DNA of 64,000 nucleotides from Sphingobium sp. JS3065 (lineage in GTDB: Bacteria; Pseudomonadota; Alphaproteobacteria; Sphingomonadales; Sphingomonadaceae), in NCBI RefSeq assembly GCF_026427355.1, contig NZ_CP102664.1, positions 1,364,001-1,428,000 on the forward strand. Reading direction: 5' to 3'. Below are positions 1-8,017 of this stretch, piece by piece; position 1 is the first letter of the stretch, and every line of letters starts with the position of its first letter. The position numbers and the translations under genes were made by a program. The notes under the pieces are model-generated. The model worked only from the letters and a program-made list of their open reading frames with translations, was not told the DNA's origin and did not search any database.

Positions 1-188
1 CTATCAAGAAACGGCAATGCCAATTCAAGTTTCATCTCTGGATTCATTCGGAGTTTTGGCAATCCAAAGAGAGCGTCCTTCGTAAAGCATGACATGAAAA
101 GATCGAAGTTCTTCGTGTCAATGCTTCTTGCGTATCGCAATGCAACACCAATAATCTCACGTTCTTCAAAAATATCTAAATCGCTCAT
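1..188 (-). CDS. SnoaL/NTF2-like protein, N-terminal part (cut by window edge)
   Basis: Reading leftward from an ATG at 188 gives 62 residues that run off the window. The start MSDLDIFEEREIIGVALRYA followed by RSIDTKNFDLFMSCFTKDA is the typical opening helix pair and first strand of the SnoaL-like / NTF2-like fold (RYA...D...F...CFT.DA). The family includes polyketide cyclases, ring-hydroxylating dioxygenase beta-like proteins, small isomerases and dehydratases, and many proteins of unknown role in degradation clusters. GAGAGG lies 10 bases before the ATG. It follows the TonB receptor after a 230-base gap on the same strand and probably belongs to the same catabolic region. Function cannot be set from this fragment. 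Confidence 0.7.
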   Translation of the reverse strand, partial: MSDLDIFEEREIIGVALRYARSIDTKNFDLFMSCFTKDALFGLPKLRMNPEMKLELALPFLD

Positions 189-418
189 TTCGTAAAAACC
201 TCTCTATTATCAGCAATCAAAACTGCTGGTTAATTTTATCCTGATTGCCGAACCTACCAACCATCTTTTGTGCTGCCGCGACGCAGTTTGCATAAAAAGT
301 GCCGACCAGCTTTCGCAATCAGATCAAGGCCGCCGATATCCCGCATTATTGAGGGGCAAACAGGGACGAAGGTCAGGGCTAGCCGGTTGCATGCCTGGCC
401 CCCCGCCCCTTTGCGTTA

Positions 419-2872
419 TCAGAACCTCGTGGACAGTCTGACCTGAACCGTGCGCGGTAGAGCTCCTAGACCCGCTTGATCAGCGCGGACACCGGCAGCA
501 GTTCCGGTACCGGCTCCGGTTGAAGCGGCATCAAAAGCCCCTTGAATGTAAAATTGGTTAGTAAGGTTCTTGCCAATGACCGCCAGTTCCCAGCGCCCAT
601 CTTCCGCGCCAAACCGGACCGATGCGTCAAGCGTCGCATAGGAACCCTGCCTGCTATCAGGCTGAGCAAATCCCGACGCTAGATATCCACTTGAATATCG
701 GCCATCAACTGACACGCCAAACATATGGTCGTGCCCGACAGGAATTTCATACCCGATGCCAAGCGAACCGGTCCAATGCGGCGCTACCGAAAGAGGCTGT
801 CCGGCTAAATCCTGATAAGCTGGAATTTGCGCGCCTGTCGGAAGCGCGCCTGCTGAGTTCGCAAAAAGGCACCCCTCCGATGGCGTCTGTCCAGTAAAGC
901 ACGGACCAAAGAAGCTGGTGTACTTTGCCTTGTTGTAACTCACCGATCCATGGACATTCAGGCCCGAGACGGACCGAGGGGCAAATTCAAAGTCTAGATC
1001 GACGCCTTTCGTTCGGGCATCCGCAGTCAGCGTCTGATAGGCGAATACGGCGGAGTTGAAATAGTCAACCTGAAGGTCAGCATACTTGTAGGAATAGGCA
1101 TTCAAATTAAGTCTAAGTTGGCGATCTAGCAATGTCGATTTCAGCCCCACTTCAAATCCACGGGCCTTCTCTGCACCGAACGCAAAATCACCTTGCGGGT
1201 TGGAAGAAAGAAGACTGTTGATCCCCCCGTTCGAGAAGCCACCCGACTTATAGTTGGTTTTGTACGCCCCGTAGACCATAATGTCGTCAATCGGCTTCCA
1301 GGTCAGCGTGAATTCAGGCGACCAGTCGTTGAAGACCTGGTTTGCGGTCACTACTCCCAGTCCGTCGGCTGAGTTTTGCGGCCGAAAGATCGGAATCAGG
1401 GACGTGACATAGGGCTGGGTAAAGTAGCTGTCCTTTGTTTCATGCGTGTAACGAACACCGCCCGCTATCTCCAGCTTTGGCAAGAATTTCCAGGTGACCT
1501 GCCCAAAACCCGCGAGCGTCTCCCCGTCGGTATAGGAAATCTTGTAATTGGTGAGGTAGCGCGTATCAAGTGGCTGGGTGGCATCTTCAACGTTGGCAAT
1601 GACGTTGTACTGAGCATAGTCACGCCGGGTTTTCAGATACATTCCACCCGCCATCACATTGACCGGGCCATCATACTGCGTTTGCACCCGAAACTCATTC
1701 GAGAAAGCATGATATGTGGAATTTTCAGTTGTCCAGATACCCCCAAAAGGATTGGACTGAAGATCTGCCGAAATCAGAAAACGGTTGTTGTTCCAGTTGT
1801 AGTTTGTCACGTTCGTAAGCGAAACATCCCCTAAGTTCCATTCGAACGTGTTCGTGGCCGCATAGGATTTGTACCGGTTAAAAAGTGATCCGTCCTTGGA
1901 TGCGAACGGGATCGAGGGCGCAATGTCGGAGGGAAGGTTATTTTGCCGTGTGACGAAGTCGCGGCGGCACGCCTGGCCGTTCAATTGGCTAACGCCTGTT
2001 GGACAATAAAAAATAACACTGTTCCATCCAGCGTTATTCACTTTGCTATGCGTGCCAGACAGCTTGATCGTGTTGGTGATATCGGAGGTCGGCTCCCATT
2101 TGAGCGTGATCCGTCCAAGCAGTTCCCGTTCACCAGGCGTTTCCGAGTCTGCAGGCTGAGCGATATGATTGGGGTAAAATGCAAAAGCGAAAGGCGTCGA
2201 AATATTGTTGTAATAGCCGCCGAACATCTTCGATCCCCGCAAGGCGACACGTATCCCGAACGTGTCACTGAGCGGCATGGAACCGATCAGTTCAGTCTGA
2301 ATCTGCTGTGATTTGAATTCATAGCCAGCACGCGCAATGATTTCAGTTTTGTCGGTTGGGTCTGCAGTCGTGATGCTGATAAGACCTGCCGTTGCATTTT
2401 TGCCAAAAAATAGAGCCTGTGGGCCCTTAAGAACCTCAACACGGGCGAGGTCAAAGAAGCCCTCGTTAATAGTGCGCCCCTGCCCGTAGTAAACGCCGTC
2501 GACAACCGTTGCGACCGACTGTTCGATACCGATTGACGTGGAAGACGAGCCAACCCCACGCATCGTTATCTGTGCGCCAGAGCCGGTCGAAGCGCGGGCG
2601 ACTGTAAGCGTGGGCGTGGCGGCAGCAATACGCTCCAGGCTGGTAAGATCACGCGCCACAATCGTCTCTGCCGAAATCGCGGTGACCGCAACGGGAACGC
2701 TTTGCGCGCTTTCAGAGCGTTTACGCGCCGTTACGAGGATGTCCACGATGCCGCCGGCGCCCTCCGCCGCAGCGTCAGTATTTTGTTGTCCGTGCGCAGC
2801 GCCAGTTAATACGCCAAAACCCAAAGCAATTACGCTTACGGAACAGGTAAACTTGCCAAGCGAGTAAATCAT
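419..2872 (-). CDS. TonB-dependent outer-membrane receptor
   Basis: Outer-membrane active-uptake receptor of 817 residues. The start at 2872 is chosen because GGGGAGG lies 5 bases before it and a signal peptide follows directly (MIYSLGKFTCSVSVIALG to AHGQ); an in-frame ATG 9 codons upstream has neither. After the signal come a TonB-box-like stretch (GIVDILVTARKR), the plug domain (QSVPVAVTAISAETI, the ITMRGVGSSS loop, DGVYYGQ, ARVEVLKGPQALFFGKNATAG) and a long beta-barrel ending in an aromatic C-terminal residue (VQVRLSTRF), as outer-membrane barrels need. This is the sphingomonad 'ITAQRR'-type receptor class common in catabolic regions. It lies 50 bases downstream of an SDR and is probably read with the BVMO/hydrolase set. 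The ligand is unknown; by context it is the compound degraded by the cluster. Confidence 0.93.
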   Translation of the reverse strand: MIYSLGKFTCSVSVIALGFGVLTGAAHGQQNTDAAAEGAGGIVDILVTARKRSESAQSVPVAVTAISAETIVARDLTSLERIAAATPTLTVARASTGSGAQITMRGVGSSSTSIGIEQSVATVVDGVYYGQGRTINEGFFDLARVEVLKGPQALFFGKNATAGLISITTADPTDKTEIIARAGYEFKSQQIQTELIGSMPLSDTFGIRVALRGSKMFGGYYNNISTPFAFAFYPNHIAQPADSETPGERELLGRITLKWEPTSDITNTIKLSGTHSKVNNAGWNSVIFYCPTGVSQLNGQACRRDFVTRQNNLPSDIAPSIPFASKDGSLFNRYKSYAATNTFEWNLGDVSLTNVTNYNWNNNRFLISADLQSNPFGGIWTTENSTYHAFSNEFRVQTQYDGPVNVMAGGMYLKTRRDYAQYNVIANVEDATQPLDTRYLTNYKISYTDGETLAGFGQVTWKFLPKLEIAGGVRYTHETKDSYFTQPYVTSLIPIFRPQNSADGLGVVTANQVFNDWSPEFTLTWKPIDDIMVYGAYKTNYKSGGFSNGGINSLLSSNPQGDFAFGAEKARGFEVGLKSTLLDRQLRLNLNAYSYKYADLQVDYFNSAVFAYQTLTADARTKGVDLDFEFAPRSVSGLNVHGSVSYNKAKYTSFFGPCFTGQTPSEGCLFANSAGALPTGAQIPAYQDLAGQPLSVAPHWTGSLGIGYEIPVGHDHMFGVSVDGRYSSGYLASGFAQPDSRQGSYATLDASVRFGAEDGRWELAVIGKNLTNQFYIQGAFDAASTGAGTGTAAGVRADQAGLGALPRTVQVRLSTRF

Positions 2873-2922
2873 ATATGCCTCCCCAATAAATATCGTCAAT
2901 TTTTTAGCTGTTTCTGAATATA

Positions 2923-3702
2923 CTAGGCCGTAAGACCTCCGTCTATAACCATCTCAGATCCAGTCATGAAACTTGATGCTTCAGAACAAAGGAGTAATAT
3001 TGCTGTTGCGACCTCGTCTGCTTTTCCCATTCTGCCAACAGGATGGCGCGACGAATAAAGATTTCGCGCAGATACAATATCCGGGAAAAGTCCATCTTGT
3101 ACCATTTTTTCGTAAATTCGGTCCATCATTCCCGTCTCGATGCACCCGGGATGAACACTATTTACGCGAATTGGTATACCTGTGATACCATATTCTACTG
3201 CTGCGCTTTTTGCTAACAGACGTACTGCCCCCTTGCTGGCACAGTACGCAGCCTGATTAAGGCCACCGCGAATTCCTCCCACGGATGACAAGAGCACGAC
3301 GGACGCCCCGCCTTTGCGTAGCTTGCCGCTGCGCGCTAACAAATCCTGTGAGGATTGCAGTGCCAGGAAACTACCTGCAACGTTTACGTCCATACAGCGG
3401 CGAAAGTCATCCACCGATGTCGACGCGATAGACGCGACATGCTCAACGCCCGCGCAATGGATCAGGTTGTCGAGACGACCATGGCGGGCTTCAATATCGG
3501 CTATGACAGCCTGCCAGTCTTGCTGGTCCGTTATATTCAATCGTCGATAATTCCCTGATCCAAACTCGTCGGACTCGGCAACGAGATCGGTAGCCAGCAC
3601 AGTCGAGCCGGCGTCAATAAGCACTCTCGCGGTCGCCCGACCTATGCCACCCAAGGCACCGGTCACCAGCGATACAGTGCCCATCAAATTGGAAGTTGAC
3701 AT
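2923..3702 (-). CDS. Short-chain dehydrogenase/reductase (SDR)
   Basis: Classical SDR of 259 residues. The NAD(P)-binding glycine motif TGALGGIG is at about residues 14-21, followed by an acidic residue at the end of strand beta2 (ATDLV) that favours NAD(H). An HCAGV version of the NAG motif, the SSVGG serine and the YCASK catalytic Tyr/Lys pair are all present. The end (FMTGSEMVIDGGLTA) is typical. It probably interconverts a secondary alcohol and a ketone. It sits between the aldehyde dehydrogenase (60 bases upstream) and the TonB receptor, so a role in oxidising an alcohol released by the upstream hydrolase is plausible. The substrate is not readable. Confidence 0.9.
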   Translation of the reverse strand: MSTSNLMGTVSLVTGALGGIGRATARVLIDAGSTVLATDLVAESDEFGSGNYRRLNITDQQDWQAVIADIEARHGRLDNLIHCAGVEHVASIASTSVDDFRRCMDVNVAGSFLALQSSQDLLARSGKLRKGGASVVLLSSVGGIRGGLNQAAYCASKGAVRLLAKSAAVEYGITGIPIRVNSVHPGCIETGMMDRIYEKMVQDGLFPDIVSARNLYSSRHPVGRMGKADEVATAILLLCSEASSFMTGSEMVIDGGLTA

Positions 3703-3762
3703 GGATTTACTCGATCATGGTCTTGAGTTAACGGTGCTGTTAACCAGCTTTTGTACGCTGGT

Positions 3763-5247
3763 TCATAACGCGACAGCCGTTGTCGGCATTTCTTCGAACA
3801 GAATGGTTTTCGCCTCGAGAAACGGCAACACACCGTCACGTCCGCCCTCGCGGCCAATGCCTGAGCGCTTGAACCCGCCAAACGAAATACCGAAATCGAA
3901 CTTGAATGCATTGATGCCTACGGTACCGGTCCGCAGTCGACGCGCTACCGCGTAAGCGCGTTCCGGATCGTGCGTGAAAACGCTGGAGTTCAAACCAAAT
4001 TCACTATCATTGGCAATATCGATTGCCTGATTTTCGTCATCGGCAGGAATAACGCAGACGACTGGTCCGAAGATCTCTTCGCGCGCAATTACGTCACGAT
4101 TATCAACATCTGAAAAGACCGTCGGCTCTATATAATAGCCCCGATTTAGATCGCGCGGACGCCCGCCCCCCAGGGCCAGTCGCGCCTTCGAAGCGTTTCC
4201 GACTGCAATGTACCGCTCGACTCTGTCGCGATGCACAGAAGATGACAATGGGCCCATTTGAGTGTCCGTGGCGAACGGATCACCTACCTTGAACCTCCCC
4301 AAGGCACATGCAAGTGCCTCCACAAACGCATCATGGCGTCGTTTGGGAACAACGATCCGGCTTAATGCGGCACAAACCTGACCTGTCATAAGCGCCGTCG
4401 ATGCTGCTAGGGATTCTGCTGCCAGTTCCAGATCATAGTCATCCAAAATTATTGCGGGTGACTTGCCACCAAGTTCCAGAGTACAGCGCGCGATGCGCTC
4501 GCCGCATATGCTGCCGATCCGTTGCCCTGCCGCGGTGGATCCGGTGAAGGTAATCTTGTCCACACGGTTATCGCGCACCAGCAGTTCGGAAACCTCTCTC
4601 TGCGCTGTCAGAACATTCAATACGCCTGCAGGCAACCCGGCCTCTTCGCAGATTTCCGCGAGAATATATGGCGCGCTCGGCGCTTCTGGAGACGCCTTGA
4701 CGATCACCGTACAACCCGAAATCAATGCTGGCGCGACCTTGTACGCCATAATCAGTCCGGGAGCATTCCATGGCACGATGGCCGCGACCACACCGACTGG
4801 CTCCCGGACAAGCAGGGCGGGTTTGCCATCCCCGGCCTGATGCGTTTCCTGCCATGCGAACGAGTTTGCCAGTCCCGCATAATAACTAAAGACTTGCGCT
4901 AGGCCTGGGCCGGAGTACTCCGACATTGAGCGCAAAACTCCCGCCTCGGCGCTCCAGTGGTCTGCGAGCATGCCCGCCCTCGCCGTAAGGCCTGCAGCAA
5001 TTTTTTCGAGGTACGTTGCTCGCTCGGCGTGGCTCATCCGCGGCCACGGCCCTGTGTCGAAGGCCTGACGCGCCGCTGTGACCGCGAGTTCCACATCGGC
5101 AGCCTGTGCATCGGCCACCGACAGGAACACCTCCTCACTCGCGCTATCGTAGACGTCAATGCGGCCTGCTGTGGAAGGCGCAGTCCAGATGCCGTTGATA
5201 AACAACTTGTCCGGGTGTTTAATCTGGGAAGTTCTGAAGGAACTCAT
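3763..5247 (-). CDS. Aldehyde dehydrogenase (NAD(P)-dependent)
   Basis: Full-length ALDH superfamily protein, 494 residues. Key residues are all visible: Asn161 in PWNAP, the cofactor-loop FTGSTAAG near 234-241, the general base Glu258 in LELGGKSP and the nucleophile Cys292 in GQVCAA. The C-terminal half has EEIFGPVV and GGFKRSGIGREGG. It oxidises an aldehyde to a carboxylic acid in the cytoplasm. An AGGA site lies 8 bases before the ATG. It comes 54 bases after the alpha/beta hydrolase on the same strand, so the likely step is oxidation of an aldehyde derived from a primary alcohol freed by lactone or ester hydrolysis. Closest by eye to the broad-specificity betaine/phenylacetaldehyde/geranial-type ALDHs. 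Confidence 0.94.
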   Translation of the reverse strand: MSSFRTSQIKHPDKLFINGIWTAPSTAGRIDVYDSASEEVFLSVADAQAADVELAVTAARQAFDTGPWPRMSHAERATYLEKIAAGLTARAGMLADHWSAEAGVLRSMSEYSGPGLAQVFSYYAGLANSFAWQETHQAGDGKPALLVREPVGVVAAIVPWNAPGLIMAYKVAPALISGCTVIVKASPEAPSAPYILAEICEEAGLPAGVLNVLTAQREVSELLVRDNRVDKITFTGSTAAGQRIGSICGERIARCTLELGGKSPAIILDDYDLELAAESLAASTALMTGQVCAALSRIVVPKRRHDAFVEALACALGRFKVGDPFATDTQMGPLSSSVHRDRVERYIAVGNASKARLALGGGRPRDLNRGYYIEPTVFSDVDNRDVIAREEIFGPVVCVIPADDENQAIDIANDSEFGLNSSVFTHDPERAYAVARRLRTGTVGINAFKFDFGISFGGFKRSGIGREGGRDGVLPFLEAKTILFEEMPTTAVAL

Positions 5248-5301
5248 CTATCACGTCCTATCAAAATGCTGAAAATGCCGAAGGCCAGGCGTCCTTGTCC
5301 G

Positions 5302-6246
5302 CTAGAGCTGCGAAATGGTCCTGAGACGATCTGTCATTGCCCTTGCGGTGACGTCGGCCTGCGGGGCGAGAAATTCAAAACCATGAGGCACACCACTATG
5401 GACATGTAGTTCCAGTGGCACCCCGGCCCTCGCCAAGTTCAAAGCAAAAGCAATAGATTCGTCGCGAAAGATATCAAGATCGCCTACCTCGATGTAAGTC
5501 GGTGGTAGTCCAGAGAAATTTGTCAGCCGCGCCGGTGCCGCTAGTGCAGGTACGAGATCACCACCAATGCGCTCTCCCAGTAGCGCCTGCCAGCCAGTCC
5601 AGTTGTTGTCGGCTGTCCACGTCGCGTATGGCGCTATTGCCGGATCAACCTCCGTTCGACGATCGTCTAGCATGGGATAGATGAGGATTTGGCGCGCCAG
5701 CGCTATGCCCCTGTCCCGCGCTGCTGCTGCTAGGCCCGCCGCCAGTCCGCCACCAGCGCTATCACCCATCACCGCGATCCTCGCCGGATCGACATTCAGC
5801 CCTTCTGCATTGTCGATGAGCCAAGTCAGCCCTGCCACGCAATCTTCCAACGGCACCGGATAAGGGTGTTCCGGGGCAAGGGCGTAATCCACCGAAAGCA
5901 TGGGAACGCCGGTAGCAGCTACGTAAGATGCTACCACCCCGTCGTAATTCTCGGCAGAACCAGAGATCATGCCTCCACCGTGAATATACAGTACTGCAGG
6001 GCCCGAAGAACCCGCCTTTTGCTGGTACCACCGCAAACCGACAGCCCGGCCATCGTCGGATCGTGTTTCACGCACGGAGACAGTCACGGCATCAGGAAGA
6101 ACCAAAGCCGTCGCAGCGGCTGCAAAAACAGCATCGGCGGTTTGGCGCAATTGCTGCCAATTTCCTCGTGGGACCGAGGAAAATGGCTGATAAGTCTCCA
6201 TTTGAGCAACCGATGCTTCAAATTGGGGGTCCAATCTGCTGGCCAT
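5302..6246 (-). CDS. Alpha/beta hydrolase, hormone-sensitive-lipase family (esterase/lactonase)
   Basis: A 314-residue cytoplasmic esterase of the HSL (family IV) type. The oxyanion motif HGGG is at 89-92, the nucleophile elbow GDSAGG at 161-166 (Ser163), the acid in GDLDIFRDE (about Asp258) and the base in GVPHGFE (His288). It begins 4 bases after the stop of the BVMO at 6251-7933, with a GGGGAGGG stretch inside the BVMO end acting as its ribosome site, so the two are almost certainly translated together. A BVMO makes esters or lactones and this enzyme would open them. HSL enzymes usually prefer short or medium acyl esters; lactone opening is an inference from context. Confidence 0.93.
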   Translation of the reverse strand: MASRLDPQFEASVAQMETYQPFSSVPRGNWQQLRQTADAVFAAAATALVLPDAVTVSVRETRSDDGRAVGLRWYQQKAGSSGPAVLYIHGGGMISGSAENYDGVVASYVAATGVPMLSVDYALAPEHPYPVPLEDCVAGLTWLIDNAEGLNVDPARIAVMGDSAGGGLAAGLAAAARDRGIALARQILIYPMLDDRRTEVDPAIAPYATWTADNNWTGWQALLGERIGGDLVPALAAPARLTNFSGLPPTYIEVGDLDIFRDESIAFALNLARAGVPLELHVHSGVPHGFEFLAPQADVTARAMTDRLRTISQL

Positions 6247-6250
6247 GGCC

Positions 6251-7933
6251 CTAACCCTCCCCGGCCAAGACTGCGCTCTGAGTCACAACGCCTTTCGTCA
6301 ATGTAAAACCCTCGTAGCCGTTGGCACGGACCTGCTCGCACTTACGGCGGTAGACATCGAGGCCACCTGTATAAGGCATAAAAACACGTGGCTTACCTGG
6401 AACGTTTGCACCGAGATACCAGCTGTTTGCAGCCGGAAGCAGCGTTCGCGATGCGACCTCGTTAACATGATCCACCCACGCGTCTTGCGCGTCACGTCGC
6501 GCTTCAATAAGGGAGATGCCATCGGCTTTCATGTCGCCGATGCAATCGGCAATCCATTCGACATGCTGTTCGATGGCCACCAGATTGTTGGTGAGCACCG
6601 ATGGACTACCGGGTCCGATGACATTGAAAAAGTTTGGAAAGCCAGCGACCATGAGCCCGAGCAGCGTACGTGGTCCCGCAGACCACTCGTCTCGCAGCGA
6701 GATGGCCTTGCGGCCACGAATGTCGATCTGCGACAAGGCACCAGTCATAGCATCGAAGCCCGTGGCGAAGACTATTGCATCAAATTCATGAAGTACGCCG
6801 CCCGCGATGACGCCTCTGTCAACAACCCGCTCGATCGGCGATTTGTTGACGTCGATCAGTCGGACATTGGGTCGCTTAAAGGTATCGAGATAGCCGGCGT
6901 CAAGGCAAGGCCGCTTGGCACCTAAAGGGTAATCCTTGGGTATCAGCAGGTCCGCCAATTCAGGATCACCAAGCTTTTCGCGCATCTTCGTTTTCACGAA
7001 CTCTGCCCCGACATCGTTGGCAGCCCGATCCAACAAGAGATCGTAAAAGGTATTGAGCAGTTCTAGACCGCCCCGATCCCACCGGCCTTCCAATCTGTTC
7101 CGCGCTTCCTCCGGGGTCAGTTCAAGAGCGCTTTCGGTTCCCAAAGGCGTTGCTAGTCCGCCGAAACTATAGGCAGCTTTTTTACGTTGTTCGAAGAAAT
7201 GCGCTTTGGCTTCCTTGACGTAGCCGGGCTCTAGGGGACCGTTGAAGGCAGACACGCAGTAATTCGCGGTACGTTGAAATACAGTCAATTGACCGGCCTG
7301 CGCACCAATTTCCGGGATCACCTGAGCACCGGATGATCCGGTTCCGATGACTGCCACGCGCTTGCCAGCGAAATTTACTTCGCTACTGGGCCAGTCGTGC
7401 GTATGATAGGTTGCGCCCTCAAATGTCTCGAGCCCCGGAAAATCAGGGATGCGCGGGACCGAGAGGTTGCCAGTCGCCATGATGCAAAATTGCGAGGAAA
7501 TTTTTTCACCGCGATCCGTCTGGATTACCCAGCGCCCGGACGCCTCGTCGTAGTACGCGGACATCACCCGCGTGTTAAAGCGAATATCGCGACGCAGCTC
7601 GAGTTTATCTGCTACGTAATTCTGATATTTGTTGATTTCGGCCTGGCTGGGGTACCGCTCAGACCAGGTCCACTCGCGCAGGATTTCCTCGGAGAAGCCA
7701 TATTGGTACTGTATGCTTTCAACGTCGCAACGAGCACCCGGATAACGGTTCCAGTACCACACGCCGCCAACTTCGGGCCCGGCTTCAATGACGATCGCAG
7801 AAAGCCCGAGCTTTCGCAGCTTGTGCAACATGTACATCCCGGAGAAGCCGGCGCCGACAACAACTGCATCGAAGCGTTCGTCGCCAGGCGAGCTGATCTT
7901 CCCGTCCGCCTTGTTCACAATATTGGACTCCAT
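6251..7933 (-). CDS. Flavin-containing Baeyer-Villiger monooxygenase (type I), copy 1
   Basis: FAD/NADPH-dependent enzyme that inserts one oxygen next to a ketone. The 560-residue start at 7933 is used because GGGAGAG lies 5 bases before this ATG; the open frame extends 9 codons further only to a TTG. Visible: FAD Rossmann motif GAGFSG at 27-32, the GGVWYWNRYPGARCD motif (about 56-70), the complete BVMO fingerprint FEGATYHTHDWP at 171-182 (F-x-G-x3-H-x3-W-P) and the NADPH Rossmann motif GTGSSG at 197-202. A late ATGFDAMTGALSQIDIRG segment is typical of the cyclohexanone/steroid-type BVMOs. It lies 84 bases after the PQQ dehydrogenase and 4 bases before the hydrolase, fitting alcohol to ketone to ester to hydrolysis. 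Confidence 0.95.
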   Translation of the reverse strand: MESNIVNKADGKISSPGDERFDAVVVGAGFSGMYMLHKLRKLGLSAIVIEAGPEVGGVWYWNRYPGARCDVESIQYQYGFSEEILREWTWSERYPSQAEINKYQNYVADKLELRRDIRFNTRVMSAYYDEASGRWVIQTDRGEKISSQFCIMATGNLSVPRIPDFPGLETFEGATYHTHDWPSSEVNFAGKRVAVIGTGSSGAQVIPEIGAQAGQLTVFQRTANYCVSAFNGPLEPGYVKEAKAHFFEQRKKAAYSFGGLATPLGTESALELTPEEARNRLEGRWDRGGLELLNTFYDLLLDRAANDVGAEFVKTKMREKLGDPELADLLIPKDYPLGAKRPCLDAGYLDTFKRPNVRLIDVNKSPIERVVDRGVIAGGVLHEFDAIVFATGFDAMTGALSQIDIRGRKAISLRDEWSAGPRTLLGLMVAGFPNFFNVIGPGSPSVLTNNLVAIEQHVEWIADCIGDMKADGISLIEARRDAQDAWVDHVNEVASRTLLPAANSWYLGANVPGKPRVFMPYTGGLDVYRRKCEQVRANGYEGFTLTKGVVTQSAVLAGEG

Positions 7934-8017
7934 CTGGACTCTCCCGAAAACCGTACGCAATTCACTTTACCTCTACGGCGGATATGATGTTCGATTAACT
8001 TAACGGCGATTTGAACG

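Noticed and set aside
1..188. Naming the SnoaL-like fragment a limonene-epoxide hydrolase
   Set aside because: The visible motif fits the broad SnoaL-like family; the hydrolase-specific Asp/Arg residues are not in view.
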